Below, in pieces: positions 15,401 through 23,528 of a stretch of 64,000 nucleotides of DNA. The position numbers and the translations under genes are program-made. Origin of the DNA: Niastella vici. Its GTDB lineage: Bacteria; Bacteroidota; Bacteroidia; Chitinophagales; Chitinophagaceae. The stretch's first letter is position 1. Every line of letters begins with the position of its first letter. The notes beneath the pieces are model-generated. The model saw only the letters and a list, made by a program, of their open reading frames with translations, was not told where the DNA came from and did no database searches. The DNA is taken from NCBI RefSeq assembly GCF_002077945.1, contig NZ_LVYD01000045.1:1-64000 (forward strand), given 5' to 3'.

Positions 15401-16511
15401 TTTACCTTTCGGACTTATCAATCAATTGATTTGTTTTTTTGGCGTCTTGCCAGAGCATAAGAGGTTTTGGCGAGATAAGTTACTTTTTAAACTAGGCAAA
15501 ACCAAAGTGTGCATTGACGTGGATATGCAGTTGCTGGAAATAAAGATATTTACGTTCTCAGACACAGTTCTTTCCAGCAAGGAATCAGACTTAGTGGAAC
15601 GTTACATTTTTCTCAGCATAATGGGACAATATTGGGACATGGACATCCTAAGTTTTAACGACTTCTCTGAATTTGAAAAGGATAAGATCGTCAAAGAGAA
15701 ATTAAATTTAGAACAACCTCTGCATCAAAAAATTGCAAATCTAGAAGCGTTAATTGATAACGAGGCATGTAGACCGTTGGACCTATATATATCAAAAGAT
15801 AATAAAAATTTCGTGTCTTACTCCCAATTATGTGGATCGGACGGAGCGTCATCTATCAACGCCTATGAGAAAAGTTCTGAAACGGAGAACCTAACTGAAA
15901 AGATCAATATTGTGGAAGCGCATCCATTTCAAGTATTTACCAAAGCTAAATTGAAAAAAGCCTTCAAGGCGGTTATTTCTTATTCAAAGCAAGACTTAGA
16001 CCACGTACTCAAGTTTAGACAATACCTGGAACCGTTACGTGAACAAGGGTTACTTGATCGACATTGGTTTTGCACGCTACTGCTTGCTGGGGAAGAATGG
16101 AACGAAAAAATCAAAAAAGAATTTGATGAGGCTGACATCATTTTCTTTATGGTTAGCGAAAACTTAATGAGTACTCAGTACGTCAAGGAAAACGAAATAA
16201 AAAATGCTATTGATAAATATGATAAAGGCGGGGAAATATTTATTATCCCAATTTTGTTAGTACCCTATAATTTTAAGGGGAAGGGTAAATATGATTTAAC
16301 AAGATTTTCGTCCCTTCCATACTCGCTTAAACCAATAACTGAATTTCGTAATCAACATATTGCATGGCATGTAGTTTCAGAATTGATACGAATAACACTT
16401 GAGCGAAATTTAAAGCCAGAAACAACCAATGATCAATTTTATCCTCAGCTAGATAGGTATTTAGCAGCTATTATTAATGGAGACAAAATTGCAGACTCCG
16501 ACAAACTATGA
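12477..16511 (+). CDS. Macro-LRR-Roc-COR-TIR protein (bacterial Roco immune-type receptor)
   Basis: 1344 residues. Parts in order: 1-190, a beta-rich N-terminal region of unknown fold; ~190-365, a macro-like domain (VGNIIFRKGNMFD, NVFILPASS, VSLPLLGTGTGRLDP); ~385-605, leucine-rich repeats of the LEELDLRSNEIDNL type; ~618-790, a Roc GTPase with Walker A GNHGTGKS (626-633) and switch motif DFGGQD (D672, G675); ~800-1130, a COR-like region (RPRWFVTFVNKLLDLSE, DIVWLNP); ~1160-1310, a C-terminal TIR (FKAVISYSKQD, ADIIFFMVSENLM, KENEIKNAI). This resembles a STAND-like receptor: LRR and macro would sense, Roc-COR switch, TIR act on NAD+. A 492-bp gap before it suggests its own promoter. The combination is unusual; domain calls for Roc, LRR and TIR are firm, the macro call moderate. 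Confidence 0.88.
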   Translation: MNLIYTFQNSGEQINNDVVLPGAPFRVEPISYNFLLKPQCKFWRFGIRFSRTDTVQFYMPEHRYKKPEFDENFIDIHIGVGQWEDGVWRDETKFHLAQYNLDGLDHLLTEKPYVPMSAVGWSLNFEPSTNTIVTYFEFNDNQKLPIVTHELSIPREFKFFKVFAWADKSSFQIDCEISINSAQTDLSSVDFRVGNIIFRKGNMFDYSTQRMANVFILPASSSGTATPHTLNRASELGIPNPKPNLAGSVELYPVTSARQWMSAGYGYAVNRDSSSLEIVAQTAMNLHDKIVNNKEAKLNCRAVSLPLLGTGTGRLDPILVASTLDQTLNAGMLLNYVVSIPDGITFLNVKRFFIGRYDELGGDENNVVPNVIIDFAKRYLLNIDNIKYDFDEDRRVSHLSLEDSSFTFHDFWPGELKFVTHLSFNNCKLNNLEFLKKVNRLKHLKMTSCSIVNISALEAKRKLYSLELSNLDIESLLFLISHTSLRALTLRSMHLKSLSEISILTNLEELDLRSNEIDNLNGVDALKKLRKLFIATNRITSIQPVKHLKQLEILDISNNLIQDLTPIAVLKNLKYLRVNKNPAISKEKIILDDNENQLLPIQNMLQKKAEEDLVDIQLPCKILLLGNHGTGKSSLLNLLQKRQNETPHSTHIIKIEKYPTGAKGIPKAIFFDFGGQDYYHGLYKAFLSGGSAYLLLFNLNSNENKKQSDSNKILTQDFSLQYWLNQKKYFEQQVFQTGSDPIFIIQTYADKHPRLLKLELTEDIQNIYYVNLIEEARQLSTYKQKQNSNNLNHLIQEIKDYIDFASEIVKRPRWFVTFVNKLLDLSETSTHEALSIERLLDFYDRPGDSEQVKIFMQDDLDQLHKQGLVLYYKDHLPDIVWLNPVAVVNYVHDKILIKSKLLDRYGLTLEEVKKFDQNIVQLLHLQKVLFYHEYGQESYYIVPNFLPLFEEEISGAGLLMFGMNRPCVVLKFINFLPFGLINQLICFFGVLPEHKRFWRDKLLFKLGKTKVCIDVDMQLLEIKIFTFSDTVLSSKESDLVERYIFLSIMGQYWDMDILSFNDFSEFEKDKIVKEKLNLEQPLHQKIANLEALIDNEACRPLDLYISKDNKNFVSYSQLCGSDGASSINAYEKSSETENLTEKINIVEAHPFQVFTKAKLKKAFKAVISYSKQDLDHVLKFRQYLEPLREQGLLDRHWFCTLLLAGEEWNEKIKKEFDEADIIFFMVSENLMSTQYVKENEIKNAIDKYDKGGEIFIIPILLVPYNFKGKGKYDLTRFSSLPYSLKPITEFRNQHIAWHVVSELIRITLERNLKPETTNDQFYPQLDRYLAAIINGDKIADSDKL

Positions 16512-16662
16512 AACAACTAGTAGAAAATTGCACAATAGAAAAACACACTCAAAATCAACTCACTCGTTTAAAGTATATCAATTTATTATATGCCTAATCT
16601 GTTGTATTTCTTGCAAATCCTCAATAAACTGGTTCGACAATTGTCCAGCCGCCCCGACAAAT

Positions 16663-16696
16663 AAAAAAAGGCTCTGTTAAAAAGGAGCCTTTTTTT
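16663..16696. terminator. Strong bidirectional terminator at island end
   Basis: A 12-base perfect inverted repeat: seven A then GGCTC, a 10-base loop, GAGCC then seven T. It lies between the plus-strand Roco gene and the minus-strand SRPBCC gene and can end transcription from both sides. Confidence 0.92.
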
Positions 16697-16797
16697 ATTC
16701 ATGTATTTCGTGGCTATAATTGACGAATCCTATTGCGGGCAAACAAATAACTGTCAGCCTCACCATTGCCATGCCGATGGTAGACAGCCGTTTCTTT

Positions 16798-17301
16798 TTA
16801 TTGTCGTTGCGATAAAGTTCCCAACAGAACTTCCAGGTTTTGCATTGATACTGCATATCCTTCTTTGAAGCCCATCTCAATCATCTTCTCCATACGGGCA
16901 AGCGATTCGTTATAAATAGTAATGCTCACTTTTGTTATTTCCCCCTGTTCGCTGAATGTAAAATCCCAATCAGAACCCGGCAATTCAGGGTTTTCATTTT
17001 CGTCTGCAAAAGCATTGAACATTTTGAAATTGGTCTTTGGGGTAATGGAAGTATATTTCTGAATTGCCCAACGCTCCTGTCCTTCCGGGCTTACCATCGC
17101 ATAAAATCGTCGACCACCCACTTCAAAATTCATATGTTTTGTTTTTGCAGTCCAGGGTTTAGGTGCCACCCATTGGTCAAGAAGTTCTTGTTTTGTAAAA
17201 GCATCCCATACCAGCGAAAGTTCGGCATCAAATTCCCTGGTTATGAATACTGTTTTTGTTGTTTTGTCAACGGTAAAATCAAATAGCAAATTAGTTGTCA
17301 T
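16798..17301 (-). CDS. SRPBCC/AHSA1-family protein
   Basis: 167 residues of the START-like SRPBCC fold (activator of Hsp90 ATPase homologue 1 type): [61 protein letters not shown]-like C-terminal helix. Proteins of this type bind hydrophobic ligands; the ligand is unknown. The gene overlaps the end of the ArsR regulator by 4 bp (ATGA), a very common pairing in which the regulator controls the SRPBCC gene. Confidence 0.92.
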   Translation of the reverse strand: MTTNLLFDFTVDKTTKTVFITREFDAELSLVWDAFTKQELLDQWVAPKPWTAKTKHMNFEVGGRRFYAMVSPEGQERWAIQKYTSITPKTNFKMFNAFADENENPELPGSDWDFTFSEQGEITKVSITIYNESLARMEKMIEMGFKEGYAVSMQNLEVLLGTLSQRQ

Positions 17302-17624
17302 TTTTTTTGTTTTTTAAGTGTTACTAATACTTTGTCAAGTTGATTAAATTGGGTTTCCCACAGCATTCTGAATTGATCTAACCATTTATCAATCTCTTTC
17401 ATTTTTTGAATTTGGAGTGAGTAGTAAATTTCCCTGCCCTGCTGTTCCTGTTTTACCAGGTCGCACTCTGTCAAAATTTGAATATGCTTTGATACAGCCT
17501 GTCTGCTTGTATTAAAATGTTCGGCAAGGGCATTGGGTGTCATTGCCTGCAATGCGATCAGGGCAATGATTGCCCGCCTTGTTGGGTCGGCAATTGCCTG
17601 AAAAATATCTCTTCTTGTTTCCAT
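17298..17624 (-). CDS. ArsR-family transcriptional repressor
   Basis: 108 residues: winged HTH with [38 protein letters not shown] (recognition helix) and the wing GREIYYSL. No ArsR-type metal-binding cysteine motif (ELCVCDL) is visible, so the ligand is probably not a metal. It starts the two-gene operon with the SRPBCC gene, overlapping by ATGA. Upstream, two 16-bp GCAA...TTGC inverted repeats flank the -7 promoter box, which fits autorepression. Confidence 0.93.
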   Translation of the reverse strand: METRRDIFQAIADPTRRAIIALIALQAMTPNALAEHFNTSRQAVSKHIQILTECDLVKQEQQGREIYYSLQIQKMKEIDKWLDQFRMLWETQFNQLDKVLVTLKKQKK

Positions 17625-17637
17625 CTTTGGTTTATTT

Positions 17638-17683
17638 GCAACTATGTGGTTGCAAATATAAGTGCAATTATTTGGTTGCGCAA
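17638..17683 (-). promoter_or_regulatory. ArsR operon promoter with two operator palindromes
   Basis: Read on the minus strand: TTG at 17683-17681, a 20-base spacer, then TATATTTG at 17660-17653, matching the Bacteroidota -33/-7 pattern. Two inverted repeats, GCAACCAAATAATTGC (17679-17664) and GCAACCACATAGTTGC (17653-17638), lie in the spacer and just after the -7 box. Binding of the ArsR product there would block transcription. Promoter match and symmetry are seen; regulator identity is inferred. Confidence 0.75.
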
Positions 17684-17874
17684 TTTTTATTTATGATCTG
17701 CTGCTGAAGGCTATTTTCAGGATATTTGTCATTATCAAAATAAGGCCCATCCTGATCTGTCAATGTAATTACATGATCGTTGATAAGGTCGGTTATAGAA
17801 CCCGTAATTAAAACCGGTTTGGTGAAATCCCTTCTGACCAATATGCAATAATGAACCGGAACATTGCTTTCCAC
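17668..17874 (-). CDS. Small hypothetical protein
   Basis: A 68-residue frame upstream of the ArsR gene. The sequence (including [19 protein letters not shown] and [18 protein letters not shown]) looks like real protein, but it is short, shows no domain I recognise, and its 3' end overlaps the ArsR promoter region. It may be a fragment of a longer lost gene. Confidence 0.35.
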   Translation of the reverse strand: MESNVPVHYCILVRRDFTKPVLITGSITDLINDHVITLTDQDGPYFDNDKYPENSLQQQIINKNCATK

Positions 17875-18135
17875 TGGGCATTATTGTTCACACCTTTTTG
17901 AACCATAAACCTGTAACCTGGCAACCGGGAATTGGTTAACAACAGTAAATGTGCGAATGATGTAACCTGTTTATGGAATTATATAATACCTGGCATCAAA
18001 AAAAGACCCAACTTCATGTTGATCGTTATTAACGAGATAAATGAAGACAAAGCGGAAACGTATCCTATTGCCTTATCAACACCAGTTCAAAGAATGCTGG
18101 AAGTATTAAGACGATCCGCAATCCAGCTATTAAAT

Positions 18136-18167
18136 AAAAAAATCCGGGCGAGATCCCGGATTTTTTT
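18136..18167. terminator. Rho-independent terminator hairpin
   Basis: 13-bp perfect stem (seven A plus TCCGGG, paired with CCCGGA plus seven T) and a 6-base loop CGAGAT. Typical in both directions. No firm gene reads into it from the left, which suggests a lost or unannotated transcript there. Confidence 0.85.
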
Positions 18168-18282
18168 CATTAGATAAAATTCAATGGAATAGGTTCGTTG
18201 TTATTTGTCTTTTTTACTAATAGATCAACGTACAAAGGTGAACTTGTTTTAAATGATGCAGGATACACGATTAAATAAATAA

Positions 18283-18303
18283 ATTACATCATTCACACAT
18301 TTT
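18283..18303 (+). promoter_or_regulatory. Recurring motif ATTACATCATTCACACATTT, copy 1
   Basis: One of six related sites between 18.2 and 27.3 kb. Core TTAYATYATTCACACATT. It lies 167 bp before the chosen start of the OmpA-like gene. Confidence 0.5.
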
Positions 18304-18469
18304 CATAAGTGTTGCCTCTCTGCAAATTATCAGGCCACGCTGTTCGTTTTTTATATACTAACGTTGAAGGTATATTATGAGGTGCTTTAACCCCCTTTCC
18401 ATTTCAATACAGATTTTTAAATGCCTGTATAACGGGTATGCTTATCGAAGCAATTACCTAAATAATAGT

Positions 18470-20719
18470 ATGAGAAAAAATTATTTACTCTTTTGTTTTT
18501 TATTGATGATAGTGAGTACAATCCGATCGCAAACTTTCCCGGGATACCGTACCGGTAATTATACAGGTGTAAACGGCGTCGTGTTCAATCCGGCCAACAT
18601 TGCAGACAACCGTTACATGTGGGATGTTAATGTTATCGCCATCAATGGCTTTGCAGGTACCAATCAGTCGGGCCTGCGTTTTAAAGATATAACCCGGTCT
18701 TTCAATGCAGACTCATTAAAATCAAGACTTTTGAGCGGCAATGATCACATCAATAGTTTAGCCTATGCCGATGTACTCGGGCCTTCAGTTATGTTTAGCC
18801 TCAGCCCTAAAACATCGCTTGCTTTTACAACGCGGTCGCGGGTATTTGCCAACGGTAGTGATATAAATGGCAACCTGGCAAATGCTATCATTAATGGGGG
18901 AACAGCTACGGCCGGCGTGCCGTTTACGTTCAGTAATAATAATATGCTGGTACATACAACCGGCTGGACGGAAATCGGTGGTTCGGTTGGCCAGGTGCTA
19001 ACCAATAAAGGCAACCGGAATTTCTTCAAAGCAGGTATTACCATTAAATACTTAGCCGGAACAGCAGATTCCTATTTATCAGCTAATGACCTTTCCGGAA
19101 ACGTAGATGGGGTTGGAAACAATTATTTAACCGCTACAACCGGATCTCTTTCTTTAAATACCACTGATGCCAATTTTAGCGATTACAAGTTCAAAGATTT
19201 TTTTAAATTCAATGGCCATGGTGTAAGTGGTGATGTTGGATTTGTTTATGAATGGCGCCCGGCAACGGATTATTCCATGTATGAAACAGACCGTTTTGAC
19301 AATAAGTATAAATTAAAAGTAGCAGCTTCCCTTTTGGATGTGGGGAGAATAAATTTTAACAGAAACAGTAATGAAGCTGCCAGTTATGCAGTTAACATTC
19401 CACATGGAGAAGCCTTTGAATTAAACAAGTTCGCCGATAAATCAGTAAAGGATTACAAAACCATCCTGGATCAAAGCCCTTACTTTAAAGGTACAGCAGT
19501 TGATAATTCATATAAAACAACCCTGCCCACCACTATTCACGCAGAAGTGGATTATATGATTGGAAAAGGTTTTGCCCTCAATGCTGCAGGCCAGTTCACC
19601 ACCAACAAAAAAAGTACACTTGCGCTATATTATTATAATGTGTACAGTTTTACGCCTCGCTGGGAAAATAGCCTGTTCAGCATTGAACTTCCCATGAGTT
19701 ATAATGAGTTGACACAATTCAATGCCGGCGTGGCCTTTAGGGCGGGACCATTTTTTATCGGTTCAGGAAGTGTGCTTTCTGCATTGGTGCATGATTCCAG
19801 ACAGGCTGATCTGCATGTTGGTTTCCATTTCGGAATGAAGTATAAGAAGAGGTTCAAACCTGACTTTGATAAAGATGGTGTGTATGATGATGTAGACAAA
19901 TGCCCCGGAATTGCGGGCCTGGTGCGTTATAACGGTTGCCCGGTCCCTGATACCGATGGCGATGGTATTAATGATGAAAATGATTCCTGTGTAACAGTGC
20001 CTGGCGTGGCGCGCTACAATGGTTGTCCGGTCCCTGACACAGACGGTGATAGTGTTAATGACGAAGAGGATTCCTGTAAAGATGTTGCCGGCCTTAAAAA
20101 ATTCAACGGATGCCCCGATACCGACGGCGACAACATAATGGATAAAGATGATAAATGTCCAACTGTAGCCGGTGTTGAAAAATATGCAGGCTGCCCGGTA
20201 CCTGATACAGATAAAGATGGCGTGCCCGACGACGAAGATCTTTGCCCTAATGATCCGGGCCCTGCATCTTCAAAAGGCTGTCCTGTTGAAAAAGTAGTGG
20301 TTCAGATTACGGCCGATTTCAAGAACATCCTGTTCGATTACGGCAAAGCCACCATAAGACATGAATCGGATTCCATTCTTTCGAAAGCTGCCAGAACGAT
20401 GATCGAGCAAATAGGCAACTCTAATTTCTATATTGATGGTTACACTGATAATAAAGGTAGCGTGGCCTTCAATAAAAAATTGTCAAAAGCAAGAGCACAG
20501 GCAGTGGCGAATGCCCTGATCGCAAATGGGATCGATAAATCGCGAATAATAGTGCGGGGCTTTGGAAAAGATAACCCTATTTGTGATAATAATACGGAAC
20601 GTGGAAGGCAATGCAACAGAAGGGTTGAAGTTGTGATCAGAAATATAAATCAAAAGCAAGAGCAGCGAAGTATAAAAGTTAAATCATACGGTGTTGTAAA
20701 TAAAACCCCGAACGATTAA
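18470..20719 (+). CDS. OmpA-family outer-membrane protein with DUF5723-like beta-barrel and TSP3 repeats
   Basis: 749 residues from ATG 18470, chosen because it opens a clear signal peptide (MRKNYLLFCFLLMIVSTIRS-Q); the frame is open back to 18377. The first ~450 residues are a DUF5723-type barrel-like region (GYRTGNYTGVNGVVFNPANI). Next come five calcium-binding thrombospondin type 3 repeats (DTDGDGINDENDSC type), then an OmpA peptidoglycan-binding domain with IDGYTDNKGS and the NRRVEVVI ending. It should anchor the outer membrane to the cell wall. A terminator at 20745-20789 ends the gene. Confidence 0.93.
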   Translation: MRKNYLLFCFLLMIVSTIRSQTFPGYRTGNYTGVNGVVFNPANIADNRYMWDVNVIAINGFAGTNQSGLRFKDITRSFNADSLKSRLLSGNDHINSLAYADVLGPSVMFSLSPKTSLAFTTRSRVFANGSDINGNLANAIINGGTATAGVPFTFSNNNMLVHTTGWTEIGGSVGQVLTNKGNRNFFKAGITIKYLAGTADSYLSANDLSGNVDGVGNNYLTATTGSLSLNTTDANFSDYKFKDFFKFNGHGVSGDVGFVYEWRPATDYSMYETDRFDNKYKLKVAASLLDVGRINFNRNSNEAASYAVNIPHGEAFELNKFADKSVKDYKTILDQSPYFKGTAVDNSYKTTLPTTIHAEVDYMIGKGFALNAAGQFTTNKKSTLALYYYNVYSFTPRWENSLFSIELPMSYNELTQFNAGVAFRAGPFFIGSGSVLSALVHDSRQADLHVGFHFGMKYKKRFKPDFDKDGVYDDVDKCPGIAGLVRYNGCPVPDTDGDGINDENDSCVTVPGVARYNGCPVPDTDGDSVNDEEDSCKDVAGLKKFNGCPDTDGDNIMDKDDKCPTVAGVEKYAGCPVPDTDKDGVPDDEDLCPNDPGPASSKGCPVEKVVVQITADFKNILFDYGKATIRHESDSILSKAARTMIEQIGNSNFYIDGYTDNKGSVAFNKKLSKARAQAVANALIANGIDKSRIIVRGFGKDNPICDNNTERGRQCNRRVEVVIRNINQKQEQRSIKVKSYGVVNKTPND

Positions 20720-20744
20720 ATGAATGAATTAGCTTTTAAAATGT

Positions 20745-20789
20745 ATTCCCCTGCACCGGTATTATAAACCGTGGCAGGGGAATTTTTTT
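20745..20789 (+). terminator. Terminator after OmpA-like gene
   Basis: Stem ATTCCCCTGC/GCAGGGGAAT with a 19-base internal region that holds a smaller ACCGGT/ACCGT pairing, followed by seven T. It lies between convergent genes. Confidence 0.85.
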
Positions 20790-20822
20790 CTGCAGCCATT
20801 CTCAGTGGTAATATTTATTCTA

Positions 20823-21272
20823 TTAGTTCGGTATTGTATCGATAGCCGCACTGTTAGGTCTTCCGTCTTTTATTCGTTTATCTAATTTGGCTTGATTATT
20901 TTCAATTTTCTTCTTTAGATCCTGGATGTCCTTATGTAATTTGTCCAGATTTTGGGATTCTACTCTTGCATTCCTGGAATCTTTTTTGGCATCACTGGCT
21001 TTATTTTTTGCTCTTCTGGCCAGCTTCCTACTATCTGGATCATCACTTAATTTATCTGCTGCAGTTGAATTTATATTCGCAGAACTCTGTGCTTTCTCAG
21101 AAGCATCTTGCTTTTTATTAGTTTGTTGTTCAAGCTGGCTTAGAAGTTTGCCCAGCTTTATTTGATTGCGATGAATTTCCATTGCTAACGAAAGGGAATC
21201 TGCATTCACCTGGGCTGTTATTGATATACAATATAACAAGCTACCCGAGATCAATAATAATAGTTTTTGCAT
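20823..21272 (-). CDS. Secreted coiled-coil protein of unknown function
   Basis: 149 residues with a signal peptide (MQKLLLLISGSLLYCISITAQ). The mature part is highly charged and alpha-helical, with lysine-rich heptad-like stretches (LARRAKNKASDAKKDSRNAR, LKKKIENNQAKLDKRI) likely to form a coiled coil. It is probably periplasmic. No enzyme motif is present. It is divergent from the AI-2E-type gene across a 247-bp region that contains a copy of the recurring motif. Confidence 0.8.
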   Translation of the reverse strand: MQKLLLLISGSLLYCISITAQVNADSLSLAMEIHRNQIKLGKLLSQLEQQTNKKQDASEKAQSSANINSTAADKLSDDPDSRKLARRAKNKASDAKKDSRNARVESQNLDKLHKDIQDLKKKIENNQAKLDKRIKDGRPNSAAIDTIPN

Positions 21273-21325
21273 ATATAAAGGTGGGATTTTTTCTGAACTA
21301 CATAATTATATGATTCTGGATAAGA

Positions 21326-21346
21326 ATTACATTATTCTCACATTCC
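21326..21346 (+). promoter_or_regulatory. Recurring motif ATTACATTATTCTCACATTCC, copy 2
   Basis: Differs from copy 1 at only a few positions. It lies in the divergent region between the secreted coiled-coil gene (54 bp from its start) and the AI-2E-type gene. Confidence 0.45.
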
Positions 21347-21443
21347 TGAAGTGTGGTGATATGAACGTCTATGAACCTGATAATATATTTACAACAAATG
21401 ACCACGTAATACAGTTAAGTATAATCACTCTATTAAAATCCTG

Positions 21444-21451
21444 TATTTTTG
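21444..21451 (+). promoter_or_regulatory. Possible -7 box TATTTTTG for membrane-protein operon
   Basis: Matches TAnnTTTG and lies 68 bp before the ATG of the AI-2E-family gene. A convincing -33 element was not found, so this is tentative. Confidence 0.3.
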
Positions 21452-21519
21452 TATTGCGGTTTCATTACTGGCCCACTGGTAAATAACATTTTCTCATGGA
21501 TCAATATTGAATAAGCCAT

Positions 21520-22617
21520 ATGAAAGAAATGCCTGTCACCATAAAGCGTTCAATTGAATTGCTGGGGCTTTTTTTGATTGGGGCAATAATTGTTATTGGA
21601 AAGATTATCATCATGCCCCTTCTGATGTCCTTTTTTATCAGCATTATACTGTTGCCGGTATACCGTTTCTTCAGAAAGCATAAATTCCCTGATGTTTTAG
21701 CTGTTATTTTACCGATATTATTAGTAATCATCGTTATCGCACTTATAATCTGGTTATTTTACAACCAGACAAGCTTTCTCCTTCATGATTATTCTAAAAT
21801 AGAAAAAAATATAACCACACATCTTAATGCGCTGAGTTTATGGATAAGCCGGGTGTTCGACTTCTCGCCAACAGAGCAATTAAAGTTTATCAGGGATCAA
21901 AGCAATAAATTTTTCAGTTATGCAGCCAGTATTTTGAGCGGCGCAGCTGGTTCGGCTACAGGCATTTTGTTATTCTTTGGATTATTGCCCATTTACACTT
22001 ACCTGTTAATAATGAATAGAAATATTTTTATGAAATTCATCTTAATGTGTTTTGAGCCCAAAGAACATACTAATATAAAAGACGTTATGCAGCAAATTGA
22101 AAAGATGGGTAAAAAATATCTGTTAGGCCTGCTGATCCAGCTGTGTTACATTACTATCCTTTTATGGGCAATACTGGCTATATTTGGTATAAAACATGCA
22201 TTGCTAATAGGAATTATATTTGCCTTCTTAAACCTGATCCCATACCTCGGCGCATTGATAGGTAACATTTTAGGTGTATTGATTACATTGGCTTCATCCG
22301 AAAGTGTTGTCGATATCCTGTTTGTGTTGGGTGCTATAACTGTAGTACAGTTCCTCGATAATAATATTTTGATGCCGCGTATTGTAGGTTCACAGGTAAA
22401 GCTCAATCCGCTTATTTCCATCATAGGCATTTTTATTGCCGGAACCCTTACCGGGATCTCCGGAATGTTTCTTGCCCTGCCGGTCATAGCGGTTTTAAAA
22501 ATTATTTTCGACCGCACTGAGCAATTTAAAAAATGGGGGGTGCTATTAGGTGATGAAAAACCTGCAAAACCGATGCATTTCCCGGGCTATCCTCTGACGA
22601 AAAAAATAAGCTCATGA
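21520..22617 (+). CDS. AI-2E family (UPF0118) transporter
   Basis: 365 residues with about eight membrane spans, starting with IELLGLFLIGAIIVIGKIIIMPLLMSFFISIILLP in two helices. The central soluble-looking stretch and the C-terminal signature (FLNLIPYLGALIGNILG, DNNILMPRIVGSQVKLNPLISI) are typical of PF01594. Members export autoinducer-2 or act as Na+/H+ antiporters; the substrate here is unknown. It overlaps the YihY gene by 4 bp (ATGA), so both are in one operon. Confidence 0.93.
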   Translation: MKEMPVTIKRSIELLGLFLIGAIIVIGKIIIMPLLMSFFISIILLPVYRFFRKHKFPDVLAVILPILLVIIVIALIIWLFYNQTSFLLHDYSKIEKNITTHLNALSLWISRVFDFSPTEQLKFIRDQSNKFFSYAASILSGAAGSATGILLFFGLLPIYTYLLIMNRNIFMKFILMCFEPKEHTNIKDVMQQIEKMGKKYLLGLLIQLCYITILLWAILAIFGIKHALLIGIIFAFLNLIPYLGALIGNILGVLITLASSESVVDILFVLGAITVVQFLDNNILMPRIVGSQVKLNPLISIIGIFIAGTLTGISGMFLALPVIAVLKIIFDRTEQFKKWGVLLGDEKPAKPMHFPGYPLTKKISS

Positions 22618-23528
22618 AATGGATACCGATCTTTTTTGCGCAGTTATGGGTTTCCCTGAGAACGACCTTTAAAACCTTTATTGCCGAAAATCTCCTTCGC
22701 TATAGCGCCTCTCTTTCTTACTATACTATCTTTTCGCTGGCGCCTTTACTTATTATTACCATTTCCCTATTAGGATATCTTTTTGGAAGACAGGCTATGG
22801 AAGGAAGAATATTTTCAGAAATACGCTCACAGGTTGGCGATGTTGCTGCAATGCAGATCCAGCAAATGATTCAGCATATTGTTTCTGCTCAGTATTCCTC
22901 TGTTGCAGGGGTTGCGGGGATCATAGCAATGGTGATTGGTATATCAGCAGTTTTTACAGAAGTACAGGACGCTGTCAATCACATCTGGAAGCTCAAACCA
23001 ATCCCGAAACTTAACCGGAAGAAATTCCTTATCAAAAGAGCGATATCTTTAGCGATATTCAGCGTCATTGGCTTTATACTTGTTTTGTCATTAATAATGA
23101 ACCTGCTGATAGATATGTTGGGTAGTTACCTGATTGACTTTTTTGCAAATGCCGGCGTTATTATGGAATTTGCAATTAACCGCATATTTATAATTGTTGT
23201 TGTGGCTGTATTATTTACATTCATGTTCAAGTATCTGCCAGATGGAAGAGTGAAATGGAAAGATGCAATTAAAGGAGCTATATTTACTTCGTTCTTATTT
23301 ATGCTTGGTAAAGCAGCTATAGGTTATTTTCTTGGTCACATACAAACGGCTTCCACCTATGGTGCTGCAGGCAGTCTGATTGTTTTGCTTCTATGGATTT
23401 ACTATTCAAGCGTTATTATATACTTCGGGGCAACATTTACAAAAGTATATGCGTATTTGTATGGAGGAAAGATCACTCCCAGGTCATACGCAGTTTATCT
23501 GGAAACGAAAGAGGTCTTTCCAGGCTAA
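22614..23528 (+). CDS. YihY/BrkB-family inner-membrane protein
   Basis: 304 residues with about six membrane spans. The family signature is visible: LLRYSASLSYYTIFSLAPLLIITISLLG, a long cytoplasmic or periplasmic helix with VFTEVQDAVNHIWKLKP, then FKYLPDGRVKWKDAIKGA and TYGAAGSLIVLLLWIYYSS. Once called ribonuclease BN; that activity belongs to another protein and no transport substrate is firmly known. It is translationally coupled to the preceding gene. Confidence 0.93.
   Translation: MKWIPIFFAQLWVSLRTTFKTFIAENLLRYSASLSYYTIFSLAPLLIITISLLGYLFGRQAMEGRIFSEIRSQVGDVAAMQIQQMIQHIVSAQYSSVAGVAGIIAMVIGISAVFTEVQDAVNHIWKLKPIPKLNRKKFLIKRAISLAIFSVIGFILVLSLIMNLLIDMLGSYLIDFFANAGVIMEFAINRIFIIVVVAVLFTFMFKYLPDGRVKWKDAIKGAIFTSFLFMLGKAAIGYFLGHIQTASTYGAAGSLIVLLLWIYYSSVIIYFGATFTKVYAYLYGGKITPRSYAVYLETKEVFPG

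Larger units (their letters stand above)
17875..18469. other. 595-bp intergenic region with terminator and conserved motif
   Basis: A weak plus-strand frame from TTG 17932 (81 codons) runs through the hairpin at 18136-18167 and is not convincing as a gene, although a shorter piece from the ATG near 18016 has a protein-like look. The region also holds one copy of the recurring ATTACATnATTCACACATTT motif (18283-18303) before the OmpA-like gene. Confidence 0.5.

Noticed and set aside
80-16511. Integrative element or prophage carrying the island
   Set aside because: No integrase, recombinase, phage structural gene, tRNA or direct-repeat boundary was found; the island nature rests on gene content and base composition only.
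16477-16680. 67-codon frame after the Roco gene with a lipoprotein-like CLICCISC stretch
   Set aside because: It overlaps the Roco gene by 35 bp and runs into the terminator; no homology recognised. A 29-residue ATGA-coupled frame at 16508 is also too short to support.
17932-18177. 81-codon plus-strand frame
   Set aside because: Starts with TTG and reads through a strong terminator hairpin; only part looks protein-like.
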